Shown piece by piece: positions 4,397 through 11,700 of a stretch of 11,700 bases of DNA (position 1 is its first letter; each line of letters begins with the position of its first letter). The notes beneath the pieces are model-generated. The model was not told the DNA's origin and did not search any database. It saw nothing but the letters and a program-made list of their open reading frames with translations. The DNA is from Chloroflexota bacterium (GTDB taxonomy: Bacteria > Chloroflexota > Anaerolineae > Anaerolineales > Villigracilaceae), in contig JAPLGV010000202.1 of assembly GCA_026389975.1 (NCBI GenBank), positions 1 through 11,700 of the forward strand. The letters run 5' to 3'. The position numbers were made by a program, and so were the translations under genes.

Positions 4397-7300
4397 ATGG
4401 CCTCTGTTCTACCCGAGAAGAATTACGCGCGTATCCCGGTTACGCTTAACTTGCCCAACCTCATTGAAGTTCAGTTGGACTCGTTTAAGCGCCTAAAAGC
4501 AGAAGGATTAGGGGATCTCTTCCACGAAATTTCGCCAATTGAATCTTACAACAAGGGAATGAAGCTTTTCTTTCCCAGTCGCGGTCCTGAATCAAAACAG
4601 TGGGGGCTGAAATATTGGTTTGGCGACCCAAAGCATAGTATTGAAGAATGCGTCGAGCGTGACCTGACTTATGCCAGCCCGCTCTATATCTCTGTGTTGT
4701 TGGCGGGGGCGGATGTCCCTGAACCGATCAAGCAGGACATCTTCCTTTGGTGATTTCCCTGAAATGACTGATAAGGGGACTTTCATTATCAACGGGACAG
4801 AGCGCGTGGTAGTCTCGCAGTTGATCCGCTCCCCCGGCGTTTACTTCGAAGCGCCCACGGACCGTTCGACCGGCCGCCCATTGGCGATGGCTAAACTCAT
4901 TCCCGACCGCGGTGCCTGGATGGAGTTCGAGACGCGCAAGAGCGATTACATAATCCTGAAATTCAACCGCAAGCGCACAGTCCCGATTACTGTTTTTCTG
5001 CGCGCTTTGTCCGTGGTTGATGATGGAGAAACTGGCGAACCAATCCTGACCTCCGGTACTGACGAGGAACTCATTAGCCTCTTCAAGGATGTGGATACCA
5101 ACCCGGAGCGCATGTTTATTGCTTCCACGCTGCGGCAGGAACCCGAATGGGACCTTTCCGGTCGCCGGACGATTGCCGAAGCGGCGCTGATTGAGTTCTT
5201 CAAACGTATGCGCCCCGGCGATCCCGCCACTTTGGATAATGCACGCGCCTTCCTGGAAGAGCAGTTGTTTGATCAGCGCCACTATGATCTGGAGCGTGTT
5301 GGCCGTTATAAACTGAATCAGAAACTCGATCTGCACATTCCCATTCCGCACCGTACAGTAACCAAAGCGGATGTAATTCGCCTTTTGAGGCGGATGATCC
5401 TCATTAACAATGGTATTGAGCCACCCGATGATATTGACCATTTGGGCAATCGCCGAGTCAAGACTGTCGGTGAACTTATCCAGAATAAACTGCGCATTGG
5501 TCTGCGCCGCATGGAACGCGTTATCAAAGAGCGCATGTCCATCCGCGACCAGGAGCAGCTCTCACCGGTCACATTGGTCAACATTCGGCCGGTTGTGGCT
5601 GCCCTGCGCGAGTTCTTCGGTTCCAGCCAACTTTCGCAGTTCATGGATCAGACCAATCCCCTCGCCGAGTTACGTCACAAGCGTACCCTTTCGGCTCTCG
5701 GTCCGGGCGGTTTGCGTCGTGAGCGTGCCGGGTTCGATGTACGCGATGTTCACCATTCCCACTACGGTCGTATCTGCCCGATTGAAACGCCTGAAGGCCC
5801 GAACATCGGTTTGATCGGCCGACTGGCATCCTTTGCGCGCGTCAACGAGTATGGTTTCATCGAGACGCCCTATCGTCGAGTTATTAGACAGGTGGCTTGC
5901 AATGATCCGAAGTTGGAAGGCCACGCCTTGCGCGAAAATTTGACCAATTCCAAGAGCGGGGAAGTGCTGGTCAAAGCTGGAGAGCGCATCACCTCCAAGA
6001 TGCTCAAGACGATAGTCAAGGCCAAGCGGGATGTAGCCATTATCCCGTATGTCTCGGATGAATTTGAATATCTTTCTGCAGATGCAGAAGACAAGTACGT
6101 GATTGCTCAGGCGAACGCAGTGCTGACAGAGTATCGCGAATTTGAGAACATGCGTATTTCCTGTCGCTACCATTCCGGTTTTATTTTCACAGCGCCAGAG
6201 AACCTGGACTACATGGATGTTGCTCCGAACCAGGTGGTCGGCATCAGCGCGGCGCTCATTCCCTTCCTGGAGCACGACGATGCCAACCGCGCTTTGATGG
6301 GTTCGAACATGATGGCTCAGGCTGTACCGCTGGTGCGCCCGGAAATTCCGATCGTCTCGACCGGTATGGAGCCTTATGCCGCGCTGGATTCGGGTCAGGT
6401 AATTGTCGCTGAAGCGGATGGTGACGTGGTCTCAGTAACCGGCTCCTTTATCGTTGTGAAAGAGAAGGACGGCAGTTCCCACACATACAATCTGCGCAAG
6501 TATCAACGCTCGAACCAGTCCACCTGCATTGACCAGCATCCGGCAGTAATTAAAGGACAGATTATCCGCAGTGGTGACATCATTGCCGATTCTTCCTCAA
6601 CCGAGGGGGGTAAATTGGGACTTGGACAGAACGTCACCGTGGCCTTTATGTCATGGGAAGGTGCCAATTACGAAGACGCAATCGTCATCTCCGAGAAGCT
6701 CGTCCAGGATGATCGCTTCACTTCAATTCATATTGAAAAATACGAGGTCGAGGCACGTGATACAAAACTTGGCCCCGAGGAAATCACCCGCGATATCCCG
6801 AATGTCGGCGAAGAAGCTATCAAAGATCTCGACGAAACCGGCATCATTCGCATCGGCGCAGAAGTCGGGCCGAACGACATTCTGGTCGGCAAGATTACAC
6901 CCAAGGGCGAGAAAGAACTGACTCCTGAAGAGCGTCTCCTGCGGGCCATTTTTGGCGAGAAATCGCGCGACGTGAAAGACACTTCCCTGCGCATGCCACA
7001 TGGCGAGCGGGGCAAGGTCGTGGACGTGAAAGTATTTACCCGCGAAGATAATTCTGATCTTTCTGCAGGCGTAGATATGATGGTGCGCGTCTCTGTGGCC
7101 CAGCGCCGCAAGATTACTGCTGGTGATAAGATGGCCGGTCGCCATGGCAATAAGGGTGTTGTCTCTCGCGTTGTCCGCGTGGAAGATATGCCGTTCCTGG
7201 ATGACGGTACACCTGTGGATATCATTTTGAACCCGACCGGAGTACCTGGCCGTATGAACCTTGGGCAGGTATTGGAAGTCCATCTGGGTTGGGCCGCGCA

Positions 7301-8312
7301 GAAACTTGGTTTCCGGGCAATCACACCGGTCTTTGATGGCGCTACGGAAGAGGAAATCGAAGCCGAACTGGCGCGCGCCTGGATGGTGGATTATGCCTGG
7401 CAAGAAACTGCCAATACGGCCTGGAACTGGCTCAAAGAGCAGGAATACAGCCCAGAGATGATCGAGGATGACGACGAAGTCCGCCGTTTGTATCTGGAGC
7501 AGTGGCTGGGTGAGCGCGGTTACGATGTGTATCGGTTGAACGAAGTGGACTATGCCCGCCACGCGGCTGTGACCGAATGGCTGCGGGACCACGACTTTGA
7601 ACCGGCAACGATCTTCACTGATGAAATCCCGGTGCCCTCACAGCGCGATTCATATAACCAGAATGCTGTCCGCGCTTGCCTTAAGCTTTGGCTGCATACC
7701 TTTGGTCACGACGATGTTTCTGACAAGAAGCTGGAAGCCACCATCCAGGCAGTTACACTGGAATGGGGAGTCCCGGCTCCGATCCTGGGCAAGCAGGTTC
7801 TGCATGATGGCAAGACGGGCGAGCCCTACGACCAGCCTGTGACAGTTGGTGTGATGAGTATGCTCAAACTGCACCACCTGGTCGAGGATAAGGTCCACGC
7901 CCGTTCTACCGGCCCTTACAGCCTGGTTACCCAACAGCCCCTCGGAGGCAAAGCCCAGTTTGGCGGCCAACGCTTCGGCGAAATGGAAGTGTGGGCACTG
8001 GAGGCCTACGGCGCGGCTTATACCTTGCAGGAAATGCTGACCGTCAAATCCGACGATGTTCAGGGCCGCGTCAACACTTATGAGGCCATTGTCAAGGGCG
8101 AACAAATTGAAGAGCCAAGCATCCCGGCTTCCTTCCGCGTGCTGGTCAAAGAGTTACAGTCCCTTGGCTTGGCTGTAGAGGCCGTCACGGATACGGGCGA
8201 GGTAATCAAGTTTGGCAAGGATGAAGAAAAAATCCATCCGCCCAAGTACACGACCGGCCTAATAGACATCGGTGAAGAACTGGTGAAAGGCACCAAACGC
8301 GAAAGACCTTAG
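4397..8312 (+). CDS. rpoB: RNA polymerase beta subunit, interrupted by a one-base frameshift
   Basis: This is the catalytic beta subunit of RNA polymerase. The ATG at 4397 follows AGGAG by six bases. The first frame (MASVLPEKNYARIPV...) runs to a TGA at 4751-4753; the rest continues in the next frame from about 4749 (GDFPEMTDKGTFIING). Removing one T from the TTT at 4746-4748 restores the universally conserved junction IFLGDFPEM and gives about 1304 residues. Landmarks in corrected numbering include NGTERVVVSQLIRSPGVYF in the lobe, the rifampicin region starting at GSSQLSQFMDQ (408-418), ETPEGPNIGLI, KITPKGEKELTPEERLLRAI, KITAGDKMAGRHGNKGV, and the C-terminal HARSTGPYSLVTQQPLGG block. A lineage-type insertion occupies about 996-1131. 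The protein is otherwise complete, so a sequence error is more likely than a true pseudogene. rpoC does not follow it. Confidence 0.93.
4742..4753 (+). other. rpoB: Frameshift site in rpoB
   Basis: The original frame reads TTC CTT TGG TGA and stops. Conserved RpoB sequence requires F-L-G-D-F-P at this point, obtained by dropping one base of the TTT at 4746-4748. The shift is a single extra base in a short homopolymer. No other gene in the window is frameshifted. Confidence 0.9.
7383..7790 (+). other. rpoB: Insertion domain in RpoB made of Trp-Leu repeats
   Basis: Between the conserved ATPVFDGATEEEI-type segment and the HDGKTGEPYDQPVTVG segment, most RpoB proteins have only a short linker. 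Here there are about 136 residues. They contain four similar units beginning NWLKEQEYSPEMI, QWLGERGYDVYRL, EWLRDHDFEPATI and LWLHTFGHDDVSD. The Trp codons of these WL motifs are at 7428, 7503, 7578 and 7689, so the first three are exactly 25 codons apart and the last gap is 37. The pattern is W-L, three or four residues, then an aromatic or His followed by an acidic or Ser residue. The units are acidic and predicted mostly helical by eye. It is different from the beta-strand-rich insertions (SBHM type) described in some RNA polymerases. Confidence 0.75.
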
Positions 8313-8320
8313 CAATTTCC

Positions 8321-8350
8321 TTGACGGTCTTCCACCCGTCATGATAGAAT
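8321..8350 (+). promoter_or_regulatory. Promoter of the str operon (rpsL-rpsG-fusA-tuf)
   Basis: TTGACG (8321-8326) and TAGAAT (8345-8350) are separated by 18 bases. Transcription would start near 8357, leaving a 137-base leader before rpsL. The promoter sits only nine bases after the rpoB stop codon, so the ribosomal genes can be transcribed apart from rpoB. The inverted repeat TGACGG/CCGTCA (8322-8327, 8336-8341) overlaps it. Confidence 0.65.
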
Positions 8351-8369
8351 TGCCCTTCGTTGCCTACAA

Positions 8370-8445
8370 GGGCGGCTGCTTCGCACTGCCCACTGCGTAG
8401 TTCGTACGAGTGAGGCCATCTGGGACGTTTGTGATGGCCTCACTT
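8370..8445 (+). promoter_or_regulatory. Structured leader of the str operon with two hairpins
   Basis: The first hairpin pairs GGGCGG (8370-8375) with CTGCCC (8386-8391) and has an inner TGC-TTC-GCA stem. The second pairs an 11-bp perfect stem, GTGAGGCCATC (8410-8420) with GATGGCCTCAC (8433-8443), around a 12-base loop; flanking A8409-T8444 extends it. No T run follows either, so a plain terminator is unlikely. A leader this long and structured before a ribosomal protein operon suggests autoregulatory binding by a ribosomal protein or attenuation. Which protein, if any, binds is not known from the sequence. Confidence 0.5.
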
Positions 8446-8493
8446 ATTGACAAAACTTAGTTCTCAGCAAGGAAATTTGTTTCGGAGGCGAAC

Positions 8494-8922
8494 GTGCCCA
8501 CAATTAACCAATTGATCCGCAAAGGACGTCAGTCAAAGAAAGTCAAGAGCAAGGCTCCGGCATTGATGTATACGCTCAATACGAAGAAACAGCGCCGTGT
8601 ACGCCAGCCCAAAGGCGCGCCGCAAAAACGCGGCGTCTGCACTGTCGTCCGCACCACGACCCCTAAGAAACCGAATTCGGCGCTGCGGAAGATCGCCCGC
8701 GTGCGCTTGACCAACGGTCTCGAAATCACCGCTTATATTCCAGGTGAGGGTCACCAGCTACAGGAACACTCTGTCGTGCTGGTGCGCGGTGGCCGTGTCA
8801 AGGACTTGCCGGGTGTGCGTTATCATATCGTGCGCGGTTCGCTCGATACGACTGGCGTCAATAACCGGAAACAGAGCCGTTCCAAGTACGGTGCCAAGCG
8901 CCCGAAAGATACTACCGCTTAG
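8494..8922 (+). CDS. rpsL: Small ribosomal subunit protein S12
   Basis: S12 sits at the decoding centre of the 30S subunit and monitors codon-anticodon pairing. The protein has 142 residues and starts with GTG, placed five bases after GGAGG (8484-8488). The motifs TTTPKKPNSALRK (54-66), EGHQLQEHSVVLVRGG and RVKDLPGVRYH are conserved, including the Lys residues (Lys58 and the Lys in RVKDLPG) whose replacement causes streptomycin resistance, so this looks like a sensitive-type protein. Compared with the E. coli protein it has about 15 extra residues (roughly 25-42, rich in Lys, Arg and Gln) before QKRGVC. A similar insertion is found in Bacillus and other Gram-positive-type S12 proteins. It is the first gene of the str operon; rpsG follows after 25 bases. 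Confidence 0.98.
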   Translation: MPTINQLIRKGRQSKKVKSKAPALMYTLNTKKQRRVRQPKGAPQKRGVCTVVRTTTPKKPNSALRKIARVRLTNGLEITAYIPGEGHQLQEHSVVLVRGGRVKDLPGVRYHIVRGSLDTTGVNNRKQSRSKYGAKRPKDTTA

Positions 8923-8947
8923 TTAATTCGTTTGATGGAGTAATCAC

Positions 8948-9418
8948 ATGCGTCGTGCAAAGCCAGAAAAGCGTGAGATCCTTCCCGATATCCGCTATAA
9001 CAGTGTTGCCATCCAGACCATGATTCATCACATGCTTCACCGTGGTAAGAAAAGCACGGCGACAAGTGTGATGTATGACACTCTGGATATCATCCGCGAG
9101 CGCAGCGGTGGCAAAGACCCGGTAGAGATCTTTGAGACTGCCATGAGAAATGTCGCGCCTGCCATGGAGGTCCGGCCCCGCCGCGTGGGTGGCGCCACGT
9201 ATCAGGTCCCGATGGAAGTCCCACAGGCCCGCCGTACAACCCTGGCAATCCGCTGGGTGCTCGATTCATCCAAGGCGCGCTCCGGTAAATCGTTCGCCGA
9301 AAAACTGGCGGACGAACTTATGGATGCTTTCAAGAACGAAGGCGCTGCTATCCGCAAGCGCGAAGAAACCCATAAGATGGCGGATGCCAACCGCGCCTTC
9401 TCTCATTACCGCATGTAA
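8948..9418 (+). CDS. rpsG: Small ribosomal subunit protein S7
   Basis: This 156-residue protein, the usual length for bacterial S7, starts with ATG seven bases after GGAG (8937-8940). It nucleates assembly of the 30S head by binding the 3' domain of 16S rRNA and contacts E-site tRNA. Recognisable features are the basic N-terminus (MRRAKPEKREILPDIRYNS), RGKKSTATSVMYD, the VRPRRVGGATYQVPMEV beta hairpin, and the C-terminal KREETHKMADANRAFSHYR. In E. coli S7 represses its own operon by binding the rpsL-rpsG junction; here that gap is only 25 bases and shows no obvious structure, so any feedback may use the longer leader before rpsL instead. That last point is inference. Confidence 0.98.
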   Translation: MRRAKPEKREILPDIRYNSVAIQTMIHHMLHRGKKSTATSVMYDTLDIIRERSGGKDPVEIFETAMRNVAPAMEVRPRRVGGATYQVPMEVPQARRTTLAIRWVLDSSKARSGKSFAEKLADELMDAFKNEGAAIRKREETHKMADANRAFSHYRM

Positions 9419-9456
9419 TTGGCGCTCCTGAAACTTATCAATTAGGATAGAAAAGC

Positions 9457-11526
9457 ATGGCACGTGCGTTCCCGCTCGAACGGTATCGAAACATCGGCAT
9501 CATTGCCCATATTGATGCCGGTAAAACGACTACCACCGAGCGTATCCTGTTCTATACGGGCAAGACCCATCGTCTGGGCTCTGTTGATGACGGTACGACT
9601 GTCACCGACTGGATGGAGCAGGAGCGTGAGCGGGGCATCACCATTGTCTCTGCGGCTGTGACAGCGGAGTGGAAGGGCTATCAGGTCAATATTATTGACA
9701 CGCCTGGTCATATCGATTTCACGGCAGAAGTGCAGCGCTCGCTGCGTGTTTTGGATGGTGGTGTTGTGGTTTTCGACGCAGTTCAGGGTGTTGAACCGCA
9801 GAGTGAGACGGTCTGGCGTCAGGCCGACCGCTATGGCGTGCCGCGTATTTGTTTTGCGAACAAGCTGGATCGCACAGGGGCCTCTTACGAGCGCACAGTG
9901 GATAGTATCAAGCTGCGCCTGGGAGCCAACCCGATTGCGATGCAGATGCCGATTGGAATGGAATCATCCTTCCAGGGTGTCGTTGACTTGATGACGATGA
10001 AAGCCGTCTTCTGGGATGATGAACTGGGCAGAGAGCCGCGTGAGGCTGAGATTCCTGCCGATTTGAAGACGGAAGCCGAAGAGCGCCGCCATACGATGGT
10101 GGAGCGGATTGCCGAACTGGACGATGATCTGACGGTCAAATATCTGGAAGGTAAGGAAATCGGCGTTGAAGAATTAAAAACAGCCCTCCGGCAGGCGGTA
10201 TTGGAAAGCAAAGCTGCGCCGGTTTTCTGTGGTAGTTCGCTGCGAAACAAGGGCGTTCAGTTGGTATTGGATGCAGTAATTGACTATCTGCCATCTCCTC
10301 TGGATGTTCCCCCGGTACACGGCACGGACCCTCGGACAGACGAGGTTGTCGAATTACCGCCTCAAGATGATGCACTTCTGAGCGCGCTGGTCTTTAAAAT
10401 CGTTACCGACCCTTATGTGGGACGTCTGGCTTATTTCCGGGTCTATTCCGGGACTATGCACCAGGGTCAAATGGTCACCAATTCGACCAAAGGGAAGCGT
10501 GAGCGGATTGGACGCCTGTTGCGCATGTATGCCGACCATCGTGAAGATGTCACCGAAGTACTTGCGGGAGATATTGTAGCCGCACTGGGCTTCAAGGACA
10601 CGTTCACCGGCGACACGCTCTGTGACACCAGAATGGTCATGCTCGAGAACATCACCTTCCCGGAGCCGGTTATCTCTGTGGCGATCGAACCCAAGACGAC
10701 TGCCGACCAGACCAGAATGGGCGAGGCGTTGCGCAAACTCTCCGAAGAAGATCCGACCTTCCGCGTCCACTCGGACGAGAACACCGGGCAGACGATCATT
10801 TCCGGTATGGGCGAATTGCATCTGGATGTGATTGTAGACCGTATGATGCGTGAGTTCCGTGTGCAGGCCAATGTTGGCAAGCCGCGGGTGGCGTATCGCG
10901 AATCGATTACGCGGCCTGTGGGAGAGGTCAACTACAAATACGTCAAGCAGACGGGTGGCCATGGCCAGTATGCACACGTGGTTATCTCACTGGAACCGGG
11001 CGAGCGCGGCAGCGGTGTTGTCTTTGAGAATAAGGTTGTCGGCGGTGTTATCCCCCGCGAGTTTATTCCGGCAGTAGAAAAAGGCATCAAGGAAGTTGCC
11101 GAAAGTGGTGTGCTGGCTGGATATCCGGTTGTTGACATAAAGGTGACGCTGTTCGACGGTTCGTTCCATGAAGTGGATTCGAGCGAAATGGCTTTCAAGA
11201 TGGCAGCTACCTTTGCCTTTAAAGAAGGCGTCCGAAAGGGCGGACCAGTCCTGCTGGAGCCGATCATGAAAGTGGAAGCGGTCGCTCCGGAAGAATTCCT
11301 GGGCGATATTATCGGCGGGCTAAATGGCCGCCGGGCAACCATCCGGGGCATGGAAATGCGTCCGGGCAACGCCCAGGCTATCAATGCGACTGTACCGCTG
11401 GGCGAGATGTTCGGGTATGCGACCGAATTGCGCTCGGCGACCCAGGGGCGGGGCGTGTTTTCGATGGAATTCGACCATTATGCGCCTGTACCAGAGTCGG
11501 TGGCGCGTGAAATCTTAAGTTCATAG
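9457..11526 (+). CDS. fusA: Translation elongation factor G
   Basis: This 689-residue GTPase catalyses translocation of tRNA and mRNA on the ribosome and, with ribosome recycling factor, splits spent ribosomes. GTP-binding motifs are in order: G1 AHIDAGKT (17-24), G2 in RGITI (59-63), G3 DTPGH (81-85) and G4 NKLD (135-138; NKMD is commoner). Domain IV shows TGGHGQYAHV. The C-terminal domain V has GRRATIRGMEMRPG and ATELRSATQGRGVFSMEF. The start is nine bases after AGGA (9444-9447), 38 bases after rpsG. Length and domain content are typical of the housekeeping factor rather than the EF-G2 paralogue, as its place in the str operon also indicates. No inactivating change is seen. Confidence 0.98.
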   Translation: MARAFPLERYRNIGIIAHIDAGKTTTTERILFYTGKTHRLGSVDDGTTVTDWMEQERERGITIVSAAVTAEWKGYQVNIIDTPGHIDFTAEVQRSLRVLDGGVVVFDAVQGVEPQSETVWRQADRYGVPRICFANKLDRTGASYERTVDSIKLRLGANPIAMQMPIGMESSFQGVVDLMTMKAVFWDDELGREPREAEIPADLKTEAEERRHTMVERIAELDDDLTVKYLEGKEIGVEELKTALRQAVLESKAAPVFCGSSLRNKGVQLVLDAVIDYLPSPLDVPPVHGTDPRTDEVVELPPQDDALLSALVFKIVTDPYVGRLAYFRVYSGTMHQGQMVTNSTKGKRERIGRLLRMYADHREDVTEVLAGDIVAALGFKDTFTGDTLCDTRMVMLENITFPEPVISVAIEPKTTADQTRMGEALRKLSEEDPTFRVHSDENTGQTIISGMGELHLDVIVDRMMREFRVQANVGKPRVAYRESITRPVGEVNYKYVKQTGGHGQYAHVVISLEPGERGSGVVFENKVVGGVIPREFIPAVEKGIKEVAESGVLAGYPVVDIKVTLFDGSFHEVDSSEMAFKMAATFAFKEGVRKGGPVLLEPIMKVEAVAPEEFLGDIIGGLNGRRATIRGMEMRPGNAQAINATVPLGEMFGYATELRSATQGRGVFSMEFDHYAPVPESVAREILSS

Positions 11527-11559
11527 TTCTTTTGTACACCCTAGAAGGAGAGAGAATTC

Positions 11560-11700
11560 ATGGCGAAGCAGAAGTATCAGCGGACGAAACCGCACATGAA
11601 CGTAGGGACCATGGGACATATTGACCATGGGAAGACGACATTGACGGCGGCGATCACGAAGTACAGCCAATTCCTTGGGAAAGCGCAATTTCGAGCGTAC
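11560..11700 (+). CDS. tuf: Elongation factor Tu, N-terminal fragment
   Basis: The first 47 codons are present; the gene continues beyond the window. EF-Tu delivers aminoacyl-tRNA to the ribosomal A site. The N-terminus MAKQKYQRTKPHMNVGT and the P-loop GHIDHGKTTLTAAIT (19-33) identify it. A strong Shine-Dalgarno sequence AGAAGGAGAG (11543-11552) precedes the ATG, and the gap from fusA is 33 bases, so it belongs to the same operon. The Met residues at 13 and 18 replace the more usual Val and Ile; they are conservative. Whether a second tuf copy exists cannot be seen here. Confidence 0.96.
   Translation, partial: MAKQKYQRTKPHMNVGTMGHIDHGKTTLTAAITKYSQFLGKAQFRAY

Noticed and set aside
4102..4449. 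Plus-strand ORF spanning the tRNA and rpoB promoter
   Set aside because: It reads through the tRNA gene and both promoters; the peptide from the tRNA complement (RRWDLNPQPRDYDALALPLS) is a common false annotation over tRNAs.
4751..4753. TGA recoding as an explanation for the rpoB interruption
   Set aside because: No complete gene here ends in TGA, but reading through this TGA does not restore the RpoB frame: further stops follow within a few codons. A one-base shift is needed.
4745..4753. Programmed +1 frameshift like that of prfB
   Set aside because: CTTT is present but the next codon is TGG and not a stop, and there is no SD-like sequence three bases upstream. Kept only as a minor alternative to sequence error.
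6723..7592. 289-codon minus-strand ORF opposite rpoB
   Set aside because: It is fully antisense to strongly conserved RpoB coding sequence and resembles no protein I know; it arises from GC-biased codon positions.
8447..8475. Second str promoter starting at TTGACA (8447-8452)
   Set aside because: The -35 is perfect, but nothing close to TATAAT lies at 16 to 18 bases downstream.

Overview
The window looks like a chromosomal segment from an anaerobic member of the Chloroflexota, probably Anaerolineae-like. That placement is an inference. It rests on a glycyl-radical enzyme, a bacterial mevalonate kinase next to a polyprenyl-phosphate phosphoribosyltransferase-like UbiA protein, a Gram-positive-type S12 with an N-terminal insertion, and the general character of RpoB and EF-G. 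A 16S gene or protein searches would be needed to confirm it.

Region 1 (1-1230) holds the C-terminal end of a glycyl-radical enzyme, then a small lipoprotein gene with its own promoter and a Thr/Pro/Val hexapeptide repeat linker. A strong hairpin lies between the lipoprotein gene and the convergent genes that follow. Region 2 (1231-3053, minus strand) is a two-gene isoprenoid unit: ubiA-like prenyltransferase followed by mevalonate kinase. Region 3 (3054-4111, plus strand) has tlyA, an S4-domain rRNA 2'-O-methyltransferase that starts right at its -10 box and carries an in-frame palindromic insertion. A possible 31-codon ORF follows. Region 4 (4114-4304) has a minus-strand tRNA with a CAT anticodon, and back-to-back near-consensus sigma-70 promoters drive the tRNA and rpoB in opposite directions.

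Region 5 (4397-11700, plus strand) is the transcription/translation block: rpoB, then a promoter and structured leader, then rpsL-rpsG-fusA-tuf (the str operon; tuf runs off the end). The usual neighbour rpoC is missing between rpoB and rpsL, and rplJ/rplL are not upstream of rpoB. As written, rpoB is broken by one extra base near codon 118. Everything downstream is intact, so a sequencing or assembly error is the simplest explanation. The corrected protein is about 1304 residues and carries a roughly 136-residue insertion near the C-terminal third, built from repeated Trp-Leu helical-looking units.

Most of the window is ordinary housekeeping sequence. The points most worth a second look are the palindromic element inside tlyA, the repeat-built RpoB insertion, the rpoB frameshift, the separation of rpoB from rpoC, and an Arg-to-Thr change in the rifampicin pocket.
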